From Metellina segmentata (lineage: Eukaryota > Arthropoda > Arachnida > Araneae > Tetragnathidae), in assembly GCA_947359465.1 (NCBI GenBank), contig OX375878.1, forward strand, positions 74,382,416 to 74,446,415: DNA of 64,000 nucleotides, written 5' to 3'. The notes beneath the pieces are model-generated. The model was not told where the DNA came from, ran no database searches, and was given only the letters and a program-made list of their open reading frames with translations. This document shows, one piece after another, positions 21,724 to 33,479 of this stretch (positions within the stretch are counted from its first letter, which is position 1; each line of letters opens with the position of its first letter). The position numbers were made by a program, and so were the translations under genes.

Positions 21724-22849
21724 TACGTGAATAGTAATGTCAGTAAAAAAACCTATTTATCTTCATGCTACACACTTCCTATAGTAAATGATTAATTTAA
21801 TAAACGAAATAAAAATTAGCACGATCGATTCATGGAAATTGTGCAACTTGAAGTAAAGGGATGTTAGGTCTAATTAAAATATTTATTATGTTTAATGAGT
21901 AGAAAATTATATGCAACTACATTTTCATTAAAATAATTTCATTGAAACCTGTTGATACACAATATACATGATTTGACATAATGGTATTAACAGGTAATTG
22001 CGTTTAGTTGTAAAATTTTGTTCACATTTTACAAGTAAGTTTCATTGAAAAATAATCTATCGATTAAGTTAAATCTATGGTCTATCTGGTACATTGAGTA
22101 GTTGTGTACGTATTCCGTTATCTTCGAAGTTATATTCAATTTTAAATTTGACCTGAAAAAGAAAGTAATAGCTTAATGGATTGAGAATGTAAAAAGTATT
22201 TAACTGAACTGTGTGAATATACTTTGAAAAGTAAGAACAGTAAGTTTTATGTAAAAAGACATACTTTAACGGGGTATTATGATCAAATAAAATATGCTCT
22301 AAAAGCAATAATAAGAACTTTCCAAATAAAAATGGTCTACATATGAAAAAATTCATATGTAAACCATTCATTTGGAAAGTTTACTGCCAATTAGAGTTTA
22401 AGTTTTGTTAATTTGCATTAAATTAATGCATAGCTAATTTCTGTATCAATAAAAATATCATATTTCAAGTATGTCTGATTAAATTTGATAACAAATTAAA
22501 GTTTACAACTGAGCAAATGTATTCTCGCTCGAGAGATATACATTATACAGAAATTAATATTTATTTATTATTTGTATTATATCATCATACTAATTAGCAT
22601 AACTCGTAATTCCAATACCATAACAGATGAGTTGAGAGTTATGCTAATTAGCATGACGATAGTTGTTACATATTTCCTTCTTTTCCACAGAAACAGAGAA
22701 TGAAGTTTTTTAATCTAATGATTCACAAATATCAAATTTGTGTAATTAGTGTATTTCATTACGTTTCCCAAAATTTAGGCGACCGAAAACATTTGAATTC
22801 AAGACTGCCCTTGTCATAACCGAAAATGCATTGCTTTCCAATTGCCCAC

Positions 22850-23120
22850 AGTAGTCCACTTAGAAGAGTAATGGACTAGCAATGAAAGGGTTTCGAGTTC
22901 GAATGCATCCACAGACCTCAAGTACAAAGGGGCTGGTGGAAGTTAAATCGATCAAGCCCTAAAATGTCCTCAAGTTGGCGTGATGTGAAAGCTTGAAAAG
23001 TGGGATGCCAGTTATGGTGTGACCTCGTCATCTGACCGTGGTTCAGAATGACGTGGTGTCCTCTGATCTTTCCCTTCGTCGTCAATATCCCATTGTGTTG
23101 CTCCATTGCGACATTAATAA
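22850..23120 (+). mobile_element. SINE copy, alternative head
   Basis: Diverged copy with gagttcgaatgcatcc, ctgaccgtggttcag and ttgtgttgctcc. It lies in the last intron of pseudogene B, antisense to it. Confidence 0.72.
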
Positions 23121-23218
23121 AAATCCTACCTACCAAAAGGTAAGCACACGATACAAATTCTGAGCTTCGAAATGCGTGCTTTTATTTCATTGAGTGAAAC
23201 TCACTGCGAGTTGTAGAA

Positions 23219-23276
23219 GGTAAAGTAAGGTAATTTTAACTAACGGTCGTACTAGAGCAACACAACAGTTGTTGAA
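23219..23276 (-). mobile_element. SINE fragment (3' end)
   Basis: Short match to the family 1 tail region: aaggtaattttaact, then gtcgtactagagcaacacaac. Confidence 0.6.
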
Positions 23277-25021
23277 GGGAATATGCACAAATGTCATATG
23301 ATGTGCTCGATCAGAATGTACTCTCCTGAATATGCAAATTAGGCATTGATTGAAGACGACGCCTGTTGATAACTTCAGCAGAGGAGTTTAATTGCTGATA
23401 GAAAATTTTTAAAAAACAATTTTGGAGATTAATTCTTTTTTTTGGGCCATGTGCACTATAAACCATCAACATATTTAGAAACCATTTTGGTTATTTGTGG
23501 ATTAGAAAGATCAATTATGATTCAAAGCAGACGACTGGAAGATTCTCAGAGCAACCATTTCTATATTAGCTAGTCTCATGCCAATGCAGCTTCGAGGACC
23601 AAAGCCGAAAGGTAAGAAAGAGAACTTGGGAGGTTTTTCATATCGATTCACACAACGCTCTGGCAGAAATTCGTTTGTATTCTTGAAATTTTTTTCATCC
23701 TTATAGATGGGGGGGGGAGTTTCATAAAGTACCGCAATAAATGTCTAAAAAGAAAAATTATTTTAAAATACTGTTCAATGCTAAAATGCTGTTAGTGTTC
23801 AATGCTAAAATGCTGTTAGTGTTCAAAGCTAAAATGCTGTTGCTGTTCAATGGCAAATGAAAAAAAAGTATGAATATATATTTTCAATGCTAAAACCACT
23901 TGTCGACGCAGCTGAGAGGAGGTTGACCTGTACCATTGTGATTATGCAATGTTTAAGCGCGATTATGCAATGCATAACTAACCTTAATTTTTTTAGCGTC
24001 ACGAAATTTCCGAACAGAGTAGAATTTCTCTAAAGACTAAAAACTTAATCTAGTATCAATATTAAAACAAATGACTAATTAAAATTTTAATATGGTTAGG
24101 TTTATCGCTCTTTGGTCTATTTTTACTATGAATGGGTTAATTGGAATTTTAACATTGATTTAAAATTTGATATAAAACTTTTTTTCGTTTGGAAGTTATG
24201 GGTTTAATTTAAACATGAAATTCTTGTGTAATGGAATTTCTATGAGCATAAATTAAAGAGTCAACAAAATGATATGCCGAATTAAAAAAGTTGTGTCAGG
24301 CTTGAAGGTTAAAAAAATTCTAAAATTGTGATGGTTTGTTCACCATAAAATCATATTATCTTAAACTTTCAAGTAAAAAGCCCTCAATCAAACAATCGGA
24401 GATTCTTTGAATCTTCAATACTTTGTTCCAGTTGTTTGTTCGTTACAGACCATATATTTTGTGGATTAATATTATGTTTTGCCGGAAGCCCTTCAATTTG
24501 TGGGTGTTGTACCTCTTCGAACGTAATGCTTTTAGCAAATCTTGCTCAGAACGATTCCCGAATTAAGAGCAGTTTGTTAACAATTACTTCTATTCCTTCA
24601 CTCATTTCTTTTTTTAATTTTAATTTAGTCTCTTTTTCTATTCAACATTTAATTATCTAATTCATTTGAGTAGACAACATATTAGGGGCTAATTCTCTAG
24701 ATTTGCCACCCTGAATCCATTCTAAGGCATTCAATTTCCGGCTCACAAAAATTTAATGTTTTTGTTTACAAAACCGGTTTAATAAAAGCAGATAACTTGA
24801 GAAAGAATAAAAGTGAACTTCTTTCCCCTGCTGGTATTTGATAACCTGACAGGACAATATCATAAGTGAACAATCGACCATTTCCTGGGACTGTCGGGGT
24901 TAGTCTAAATGCTAAAATGGAAAAATGTTTTGTTTTATTTAATTAACACAAGAAAAACCATTTAATTTTTAATGCAACAGATTTGTTATACTAACCATGT
25001 AACTGTAATTTACAAGCAAAA

Positions 25022-25532
25022 ATCTCTAATATTATAAAAGGAAGTGTTTGTTTGTTTGTCTGTTTGGGGCCGCAAAATCCTGACAATTCTATGGCACTTA
25101 CAGCAATGAGATTCGGCACACAGGCAGTCCGAATTATTTGCAATTTTTGGATCGCGGCGAATTTTAAAATTCAATCTAGAAGATTTTTAAATGAATTTAA
25201 TATTTTTATTCTCCATCGCATTTTCAAACGCGGAGAACTTTTTCTACCCGTGTGACTTTGCAGTCACGGTTTGGAAACATGCCAAGTTTTTTTCATCCAC
25301 AGAACAAGAAAATTATTATTTTTTTCCCTTTCCGCTTTGATTTTGCGCGGACGAATAAATTTCCAGCCAGACGATAAATCTTTCAACTGAAGTCAGTTTT
25401 TTTTCTATCTCCGAGACCGTTAAAGATAGAGTAAAAATTTCAACGGATTTGAAATCTGCGGAAAATTTCAGTTAAGATTGATACCTAAAAATATGATTTT
25501 CCTTAAATAAATAATTTTTAATTGTGTGGCTA
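25022..25532 (+). mobile_element. Helitron-like 5' end fragment
   Basis: Begins tctctaatattataaaagg and continues aagtgtttgtttgtttgtctg. It matches 7366-7520 and, further in, 7690-7815. It is cut on the right by a Tc1-like element. It lies in intron 6 of pseudogene B and is missing at the same place in gene C. Confidence 0.55.
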
Positions 25533-26223
25533 GTATACTCTATAACAAAAAATATCGATGCACCAAGAACGTGCAGAATTACAGCGGTGCCAAGCTCGAT
25601 CAACTTGGAACGGTGCTGACTGGACGTTTTGTCTTAGTGACGAGTCCCGTTTCCAACTGTGTCCAGACCCCTTTGGTAGTCATTTCTGGTACACTTACAG
25701 CACAGTGGTACGTAGACGACATTTTACGACCCGTTGTGTGTTACCGTTCCTTTTTTGCGACACCCCGGACTTACTTTTCAACGAGATAATGCCCTGCCGC
25801 ACACGACACGTGTTGCTATGAATTGTCTTCAAGCTTTCCCAACCCTTCCTTAGAGAGCTAGGTCAACTGATCTCTCTCCCATAGAGCTAATTTGGGACGT
25901 TATGGGAAGGCAATTACAACCATCCTGGAATGTGGGCCATTTAACCCGACAGTTGGAGACAATTTGGCAAGAAATTCCGCAGGACACCATCCGGGAACTT
26001 TTCAGCCATGCCACGCCGGGTGGCAGCTTGCATTCAGACCAGAAGTGGACCAAAATCTTATTGACTTCCTCCCTTTGTAACGGTCAAACTCAGAAATCAA
26101 TCAATCAATTATTCAGCAATTTTAATCCTTTGTTTTTCTATGTATGTTTTTCTAACCATCAATTTTATCGTAATCAGACAACTCCTTCTTGGTGCGTCGA
26201 TTTTTTTTTTGTTATAGAGTGTA
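25533..26223 (+). mobile_element. Internally deleted Tc1/mariner-like element
   Basis: The ends are inverted: ctctataacaaaaaatatcg near 25540 and, read inward from 26223, ctctataacaaaa followed by atcgacgcaccaagaa. Flanking TA dinucleotides fit this superfamily; the left edge is uncertain by a few nt. Transposase pieces: SDESRFQLCP (first catalytic Asp), then after a deletion DNALPHTTRVAMN (second Asp) and LSPIELIWDVMGRQL (third acidic residue). It is broken by stops and frame changes. Confidence 0.82.
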
Positions 26224-27663
26224 TAACTTAGTATTTGTATTTTTCTCTCATGTCGACAATAACCTTGAAGTTTTTCGAGGAGTACATGGTTCGATTGCAT
26301 TTGTTTATCCACGGAACACTTAAAGTGCGCATTTGATAACAAAAAATTTGCAAATGATTCTCATTTTGTAAAAAGAGGTATTTAGATCTGAAAAGTTTCC
26401 TTACAGAACTTCAACAGATTAGAGTTATATAATATTATACTTTTATACATATATAACTATTCTATAGCACACACTGAGTGTCTCAGTTAATATGATCACC
26501 ACGTATATTAAATGATTTAGTAAAGCAAAATTACACCATAAAATACCTCATAGATTCATTTAAGCAGCCTTTCAAGTACTTCACCGATTCAAAAATTGAG
26601 AGATTAAGTTTGACATCTTCAGTTGGCAGTAGCCTTATTACCTCTTGGTACAGAAGTTCTTGTTTCTCAAGGTTTCGACCCAGGTGATACATCCGGAAAG
26701 CGATTGTATGAGATGTCTGTGAAATGAAAATGATTTAATAATTATAATCGAGGGCAACATTGAAGGCTAATGTAGAAAATTCAGTAGAGTCGCAATACTA
26801 ACCCAGAATGAACTTGCATTTTCTTGAGATAAAACGACATAGGTAAAAAATACAATAGTACTATTTGTATCACTCTTGCAAACGTAGCTGCTCTCTTAGT
26901 TAAATCATTAGTAGAAAAATTAAATTATAAACTTTTTAGTTTCATTACATCATACATGCTTTAAAATTTCCCCTATCATTTGTATTCTTATTTCAAATGC
27001 CAGTTGCAAAATGTCCTTAGGCAAAGAAAACCAAAATTTCCGATTCAAATACAAATAGCAAGCAAATAAATAAAAACAATTACTGTATAAACAAGGTCTA
27101 CCGGTAACTGTACAAAAAGAGCACCAAATAACAGTGCAGGGCATGCAGCCAGGTGAGAAACGTCCACCTTTGCAGAGAGGGTAAGTTGAGGTAGAAAAGA
27201 TTCCGATATGATGTAAATGGGACAATCGTGTCTGGAGGCCAGACTAAAAGCGGCAATTACTTTGAACGATTTTGAAGATCGGTGAGATGCTTCCTCTATA
27301 GTTTGTCACTTATTCGTTTAGTGAGGTTGGACATCACTTTTCATTTTTAAATGAAGAGAAACAGAAGCTTTGTATGTCGTTGCGATGCAATACCAGACTG
27401 TTTAACCTTCATGTCTCTTTCAGTAAGGTCATTTCGACCTCATTACCAATGATTTCACATTGAGATGGAATTCACTATAAAACAATTTTCTTTTGATATT
27501 AATCTAGTAGACATAGGTTTTTTCACTTCTATAAAAGACCGATAATATTTATGCTTATTTAAAATAGAAAAAAAGAGTCATGAAATATTAATATGCTAAT
27601 TCAGATGTCAAGATCTCCAAGTGTAAGGAGGGTTAACCAAGAGAGTTAACCCTAAGATAATGG

Positions 27664-27891
27664 TTAACCCTCCTGGTGGTTTCCTCGACGAGGCACACTG
27701 ATCAGATCTTTAAAGACGAGATATCTCGTTATTAGAAGAGAACAGACCCTGATCGCCTCATCATCAAACTGGTATGATCTCGTTATCATAAGAAAACCCA
27801 CAATATCTTGATAACGAAATATGTCGTCATTAACAAAATTGGTCAGATCTTGGTGATCGAGATTTCTCGTTGAAACCACTTGGAGGGTTAA
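27664..27891. mobile_element. piggyBac-type MITE with TTAA target duplication
   Basis: 220 bp (27668-27887) flanked by TTAA at 27664-27667 and 27888-27891. The terminal inverted repeats are ccctcctggtggtttc and, read inward from the right, ccctccaagtggtttc. The interior carries several variants of an atatctcgttat word in both orientations. No coding sequence. A shorter related block (ggagggttaac, gttaaccct) lies just to the left at 27627-27652. Confidence 0.75.
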
Positions 27892-28388
27892 AAGAATTAG
27901 GGTATAAAATAATCTGATAAACCTTAAAGAACACGATCATGTGAGTGGTTGAGTAACAACAGCGTTGTGAAGTATTAGTTACATTTATATGTAACGTGTA
28001 ACACAATTTTTAACTCGATGAGACTAAGCTTGGATATGTTTCCTTTTCTACTAACACGCTAGAACAATCAAAGAAATTAAGCACTTACAGTCTCAAGGCC
28101 ACCAGCTATCAAATCAGTAACAAAAAACCACAGCTTCGGATGCATCCAAATCTTTATTTGCCAACATAGCCTGAAGAAAAGTAAGTTTTTTATTTTCTTT
28201 TCCCGCATCGCGTTTCAAATTCTCTAAAACTTGGTTTATGTATTTAAAAGCAATCCTGCAACAAAATTGAGTTAAAATTAGTTGGAAAACTATTTCCTGT
28301 TTAGGGATTTAATAGCATTAAACTCTTTTTCATTTGAACAAGGCAAAATACATATTTTATTTTTGAGAAAATAAATAAATTATATACA

Positions 28389-28620
28389 TTATTCATCCAT
28401 AATTTTGTACACCTGTCCATATTTGTCCATCCATAATTTTGTACGACCTGTACTGTAATGTCTACTGACATTTCCATCATTTTGGAATCGTTGCCAAAGC
28501 CTAGAGATGGCACTTTGGGTGATTCCAAGTTCCACTGAAACTTCCGTCTGAGTACGCCCACATTCCAGGCGGCCGATAATTCTACCACGTAAAAAGTCAT
28601 CGACATGCGTCCTCTGTGCC
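28389..28620 (-). pseudogene. Tc1-like transposase, N-terminal fragment
   Basis: Reads MAQRTHVDDFLRGRIIGRLE and then ELGITQSAISRLWQRFQ, the helix-turn-helix DNA-binding region of Tc1-like transposases. The catalytic domain is not attached. It starts about 130 bp from the last recognisable exon of pseudogene B, at the point where the P450 match is lost. Confidence 0.75.
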
Positions 28621-28703
28621 ATAACTATTCGGTTGTGGCACTGAGCGGCTTTCAGAACGCTTGCGAACAATTTTACTTCTCTGCTACCATTCCTTATGTA
28701 CAC

Positions 28704-29200
28704 TTCTCTTACACTCTCGTCATCTGATGGCTTCCTGTAATTTGGATATTATTCTTGAAGATGTGTGCAATAATTCAGCAGGTGAAATTTTTACTTTAGA
28801 ATTCGATTTCCGTGTGATTCTGAACTATCCTTAATTTATGGACATGAGTGTATATTGAGTTGGGTTCCATGGAACTAGAACCATATTTGGCCAAGTTGTA
28901 CGAAACATCGAGAACCTTCCCGAGCACGACTCCGAGCACATACAAACAAGTAAAGCTTTTCTGACACAGAAGAAAGATGAAACTGAGGGAAGAAACAAAT
29001 TTGCACATTGACTGCAAATCGTAGGTTGTTAGCCTTGTGGTTAAACCTACTGAGGCACGGCGTCCCCAAAGGGTGTAGGGAAGTCTGTGCAGTTAAAATA
29101 TGTTTATTTTGACTGAAGTATACGCAAGTTCATTTTCGGCAATCCAAACATGGCAAAGAACCCAATATAACTTTACACGAAACATGAAAAAATCTTTCAT
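28704..29200. other. Unassigned stretch
   Basis: No gene or known repeat recognised between the Tc1 fragment and the next SINE. Confidence 0.35.
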
Positions 29201-29204
29201 TTTA

Positions 29205-29383
29205 AGGTCCTCGCTAGCCCAGATGGAAGAGTAACAAATTATCAACCAGAGGGTTGCGAGTTCGAAACTCGGCTCAACTAAGGACCGTCGTGTACATGAG
29301 GGTTGATCTAGCAAATCTGCCGTGGCCTCAAATGTTCCCACGTTGGTCTGGTGTGGAGGTTTGAAGAGTGCGGTATTGAAATG
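29205..29383 (+). mobile_element. SINE copy, 3'-truncated, alternative head
   Basis: It has the head-like ctagcccagatgg, the B-box-like gagttcgaaactcgg and the early body (aaatctgccgtggcctc, gtgtggaggtttgaagag). It stops before the second half of the body. Confidence 0.7.
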
Positions 29384-29970
29384 TCCAATCATACAAATCA
29401 ACAAAGCCGCAAACATACCAAAACACTTTCATTTGCTTGGATCAATGTTTCAGAGTTCCAGTATTGCAAGACGTCCGTCATTTATAGTCCCGAAAGCAAA
29501 TTTAATATTCATGAAAGCGATGGGCGTTGTGAAAATTGGAGAAATCCTTACACTCTCAGGCATACGAACTAAAGTCACTCTGTTGATATTCTCGTATGAG
29601 ATTGCAATGCAGTCCAAAGAGGTTGATAAACTTAGTTTTATGAACAGGGTGACATTTCAATATTCTAAGGAATAAGCTCAAGAATATTGAAAGTAAGCAC
29701 GATTTAGGCTATATTTTCACCTGCGCACCATCACGTTACATAAATTTAAATTTCCGTCAGAAAATGTTTCAAATATACCAATAATGTATCGTGTACTCAA
29801 ATAGTTAAGATTCATTAAGACTGTATCGATAACGTCTGAAGCAGAAAATGGCGATTTTTTTGACGATCATCCGTGAGACGTCGATTTCGAATTTTAACAT
29901 TCTTGATTTTTACTGCAATATTGCTGACCAGGCGATGCGGACGGTCCGATCACTGCACACATGCCTCCAG
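29384..29970. other. Unassigned stretch
   Basis: A partly open + strand frame exists up to about 29675 but shows no family I recognise and no splice context. I see nothing else. Confidence 0.3.
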
Positions 29971-29975
29971 CTTGT

Positions 29976-30163
29976 TTTCATAAACAAGTGGAATATAAAT
30001 AATAATTTATAAAAGTTTGTATCCAGTAACGTCTATTTTGTTACAAAATATACTTTTTTTTACATCAAGTAAGCGAAATAAATACGTTTCCTACGATAGA
30101 ATATTTATCGCAAATGGCGCGAAATGAATTCGTGCGTCATTTCACGGTTACGTGTGCATAGTT
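29976..30163. repeat. Left arm of a 188-bp inverted repeat
   Basis: Reverse complement of 31176-31363 with few differences; both arms are 188 bp. The arm runs from tttcataaacaagtgg to gtgtgcatagtt. About 1 kb, including a full SINE, separates the arms. Confidence 0.85.
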
Positions 30164-30231
30164 ATGTGTTCATAAAAAAGATGGAAGTGCCAAGTTTTCC
30201 GATTCTAGCGTGTTTTTTTCAAATGGGCACA

Positions 30232-30275
30232 CAAGTAATGGTAATTTTAATTAATATCGTACTAGATCAACACAG
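30232..30275 (-). mobile_element. SINE fragment (3' end)
   Basis: Short match to the SINE family 1 tail: aagtaatggtaatttta, then atcgtactagatcaacac. Confidence 0.55.
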
Positions 30276-30332
30276 ATATAATAATCAGAGAGAATCACAG
30301 AGATAATCTAATTATTTAAATTTTGTTGGATA

Positions 30333-30664
30333 GAGGTAATGGTAATTATAGTTAACGTCGTACTAGAGCAACACAACGGGCTATTGATGACGGTCCGGGA
30401 TCAATCCCTTAAGGGAAAGATTCGAGGACAACATCTCGTAATTTTGAACCACGGTCAAATGACGAAGAAACACCTGAGCTGTCAATCCACTCTCCAAACT
30501 TCCAAACCAACTCAACGTGAGGACTTTCGGCCACGACAAATTTAAGGTGCATCAGCCGCCTCTACACCTTAAGCTTACAAAGATCCATGCCCTGACCTGG
30601 ATTCGAACCAGGGACCTTATGATCTAGAGGCTAACACCTTAACCACTATACCACTTGGTCGGCA
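30333..30664 (-). mobile_element. Full-length tRNA-derived SINE, family 1
   Basis: Antisense copy running from the tail (gaggtaatggtaatt) through the body to the tRNA-like head (ggattcgaacc B box, ccttaaccactata A box, ending ttggtcggc). It lies between the two 188-bp inverted arms. Confidence 0.85.
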
Positions 30665-31175
30665 TATATATTCCTAATATATATACATACACACATAGTT
30701 ATATATATTATATAGGACAGTAGAATCATTTTAGCAAATTTCAAGCCTTTTTTGCTGAATTTTCAAACTGTTTTTGATGTGTGCAAGTCTTTCTTGATTA
30801 AAAATAATCACTTTATCAATACTGTTTTTTTTTTTTTACAAATTTCACAACTCACAGTTTTTGGTTCTATTGTACATTAATGATATATAACCTATAAAAT
30901 ACGTAGTCACTAAAAACAATTATGATCGCTATAATAAATAACTGTTATTACTTTGTATATACATAGTTGTTTTCAAATGTGCATACGTTAATGCTTAAAG
31001 TGTTAATAGCAAAACCGTATTTAAAAAACCTTTAAAAAAATTACAATGAGCTCAAAATAATTTTCAGCGCGGTCACATTTGCGTGAAAAAAAACTAACTC
31101 ATCCAAAATGCTTTATAAGGCCCGGTGCACACATCCGGTTTTTCAACGTGCGGTGCCACTGCGGTACCGTAGCCC

Positions 31176-31363
31176 AACTATGCACACATAACCGTGAAAT
31201 GACGCACTAATTCATTTCGCCCCATTTGCGATAAATATTCTATCGTAGGAAACGTATTTATTTCGCTTACTTGATGTAAAAAAAGTATATTTTGTAACAA
31301 AATAGACGTTACTGGATACAAACATTTATAAATTATTATTTATATTCCACTTGTTTATGAAAA
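31176..31363. repeat. Right arm of a 188-bp inverted repeat
   Basis: Pairs with 29976-30163. Just outside it, 31120-31175 reads aaggcccggtgcacacatcc, a style seen at the ends of some DNA transposons. The left arm has no clear matching outer part. Confidence 0.85.
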
Positions 31364-31364
31364 G

Positions 31365-31738
31365 TAGTTATGCGACATCGTTGTCGATGTTTTCAAAACA
31401 TTGATGTTTTATAAAAAAACATCGATGTATTGGAGCCGATGTCGCATCACTAGTTGCTAAACCAGTTTTAAGAAATGAGGGAAAAAGTTTGAATACACTG
31501 ATTTTAAAAATATGGATGGTTTCGGGGCGATGTATTATCAACATCGATGTTTTAATTTTGAACATCGATGTTTTGCTGCCGATGTCGCATCACAAGATGC
31601 TAAACCAGTTTTAAGAAATGGGAAAAAAAGTTTAAATACACTGAATTTTAAAAACATCGATGTTTTTGGGGCGATGTATTATCAGCATCTATGTCTTAAT
31701 TTTGAACATCGATGTTTTGCTGTCGATATCGCATCCCT
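31365..31738. mobile_element. ATCGATG-rich repeat block, possibly a hAT-like non-autonomous element
   Basis: The word acatcgatgt occurs five times. A 144-bp unit is tandemly repeated (gctaaaccagttttaag at 31455 and 31599). The ends are inverted: tagttatgcgacatcg on the left and, read inward from the right, tagggatgcgatatcg. Internal copies of the end motif lie near 31440 and 31585. The tagggatg style resembles hAT ends, but I found no 8-bp target duplication. It abuts the right 188-bp arm. Confidence 0.6.
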
Positions 31739-32575
31739 AGACAAAGCAACACCAAATATACAAATTAATAAATATTACACAATTGAAAAATGTATATAAA
31801 AATGAAAGAATTCCCAATGTCCCCAAGGACGTAACTAGGGGGTAGACGGGGCATGTGCCCGGGTGCCGGATTGGGAAGGGGTGCTAAACAAGCAGAGTAT
31901 TTTTTTTTGCTAGTATATATATGTATTTACGCATGATAAAAAATTAAGAGGAAAACTTATTAGCTGACCACAAAAGCCAAAAACTATAAAAAGAGCTAAA
32001 TGCAGAATGTTGCATGAGTTTGATCTGAGTAAAGAAGGGATGTAAAGTAATAGCGCCCAAGTGTTTAGGATAACAGGCTAGTGTCTCTGAAGTTTCCTGC
32101 CTCCCAAGTGGCTTTGATGCGCCGTCAAACGAAATTAAACTCGGTTAGCTTTTAGAGTGTCCAGTTGATACGTCAGTTTTGCGGTCCTATTATTGGTCAA
32201 TGAAATATCTTGGAATTAATTTGTTAGTTTATCTTGTACTAAAAATGAAATTGCTGCAAATTAATATATTTACCTTTGAAATAAAATTTGGAATAGTGGA
32301 ATTAATGTGTGGTGGCGATTACAGGTGTTGTCGGGGAGGGTTGGTGTTTGCTTGGACGGTGGGGGTTGCCAAGGCTTCTGAAAATCTTCCTTCCCAACGC
32401 ACTAAGTAAAGTTCTTTGAAAATAAATTGCATTTTTTTGTAAAAATGTTTGAAAATAGAAAAAATTGTCCAAATATGCAAAATCATGCAAAATAAATTAA
32501 GGGTTTTTTGGTTACAAATTGCTATAAAAACACTCAATACGGAATAGAAGAGGACCTCTACACGTGTGACAGCTA

Positions 32576-33346
32576 TGGTTGCAGCGTCTATTGGTTAGAC
32601 GATATCTGCCACTACTGTGCGCCGAAGGCTACACATGAATGGACTGTACTCCCGCGTACCACGTGTTTGTGTTCCTCTATCCGTCCAGATTGGCACGATT
32701 AAAATGGTGTCAGCAACATGTGAATTGGACTGTGTCTGATTGGGCTAACGTTATGTTCACGGATGAGTCGAGATTTGCTCTGGAGTCGGGTGACAAACGT
32801 GTAAGGGTCTGGAGGGAAAAAGGCACTCGCACAACAACTCGCACAATCGGACCCAGAACATCATCGAGCATCACGCATTCCGAGCTGGAAGCATCATAGT
32901 GTGGGCCGGGATTTCGTTGGGATATCGCACCGACCTGCACATCTATAGACGGGGTTCTGTGACGGCTGTCCGGTATCGGGATGAAGTCCTAGAACCCACT
33001 GTGAGATTGTACGGTGTTGCAGTTGGTCATTCTTTCCTTTTGATGGATGATAATGCGCGTCCCCTTAGAGCTGGCATCGCTGCCGACTACCTGGAAAGAG
33101 GGGATTGCGTGTATGGTTTGTCCGGCGTACTTTCCCGACCTTAATCCCATTGAAAATCTTTAGGATGCCCTCGGCCGTGCTGTGTTTGCTCGTTTACCAC
33201 CCCCAGCTATTCTCACAGAGTTGCAAACTGCTCTACAGGAGGAATGGCGATTACCTGACTCTGGGGTGGTTAATCACCTCATAGAAAGCATGGCCACACG
33301 CTGTAAACTTTGTATGAGGATGAGGGGTGGTCACATACCCCATTAA
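32576..33346 (+). pseudogene. Tc1-like transposase pseudogene (DD34E type)
   Basis: Homology starts near TISATTVRRRLHMNGLYSR and continues WTVSDWANVMFTDESRFALE (first Asp), then IVWAGISLGYRTDLHI, LLMDDNARPLRAGIA (second Asp), PDLNPIENL (Glu) and the C-terminal end at the stop 33344-33346. At least three frame changes and several stops break it. The N-terminal DNA-binding part and clear terminal repeats were not found. Confidence 0.85.
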
Positions 33347-33479
33347 TGTCGGTTTTACTTATTTGTTTTGGATTTAAACATCATTTTGTTAATGACTCCA
33401 ATATGACTTCATCTTGTTGGGTTCAAAGTATTTAAAACCATCCGTCCAGCCATTTTTTTTGTAAAACTAAACATATGTG

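Larger units (their letters stand above)
22075..28255 (-). pseudogene. P450 pseudogene B (exons 5-9 only)
   Basis: Exon remnants: 28255-28089, 26716-26547, 24904-24826, 23744-about 23544, 22152-22075. They align with exons 5-9 of gene C. Damage: one extra T (A-run at 28122-28127) shifts the I-helix exon into a stop. The donor after 24826 is GA instead of GT. In the haem exon the junction after position 23544 no longer matches and has no donor. A 2-nt loss near 22080 ends the protein early, and two codons are lost at the start of the last exon. In the haem exon PERW is PERC, CIGKR is CIGMR, and three codons are inserted beside a 9-C run. Exon 6 is still open and keeps ESMR. Exons 1-4 are not found upstream, where Tc1 sequence begins. 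Confidence 0.88.

Noticed and set aside
29322..29675. 117-aa + strand open frame after the SINE
   Set aside because: It begins inside SINE sequence and shows no recognisable domain or splice context.
31825..31990. A second hAT end (gacgtaactagggggtagac)
   Set aside because: The sequence style fits hAT ends, but I found no partner end or target duplication.
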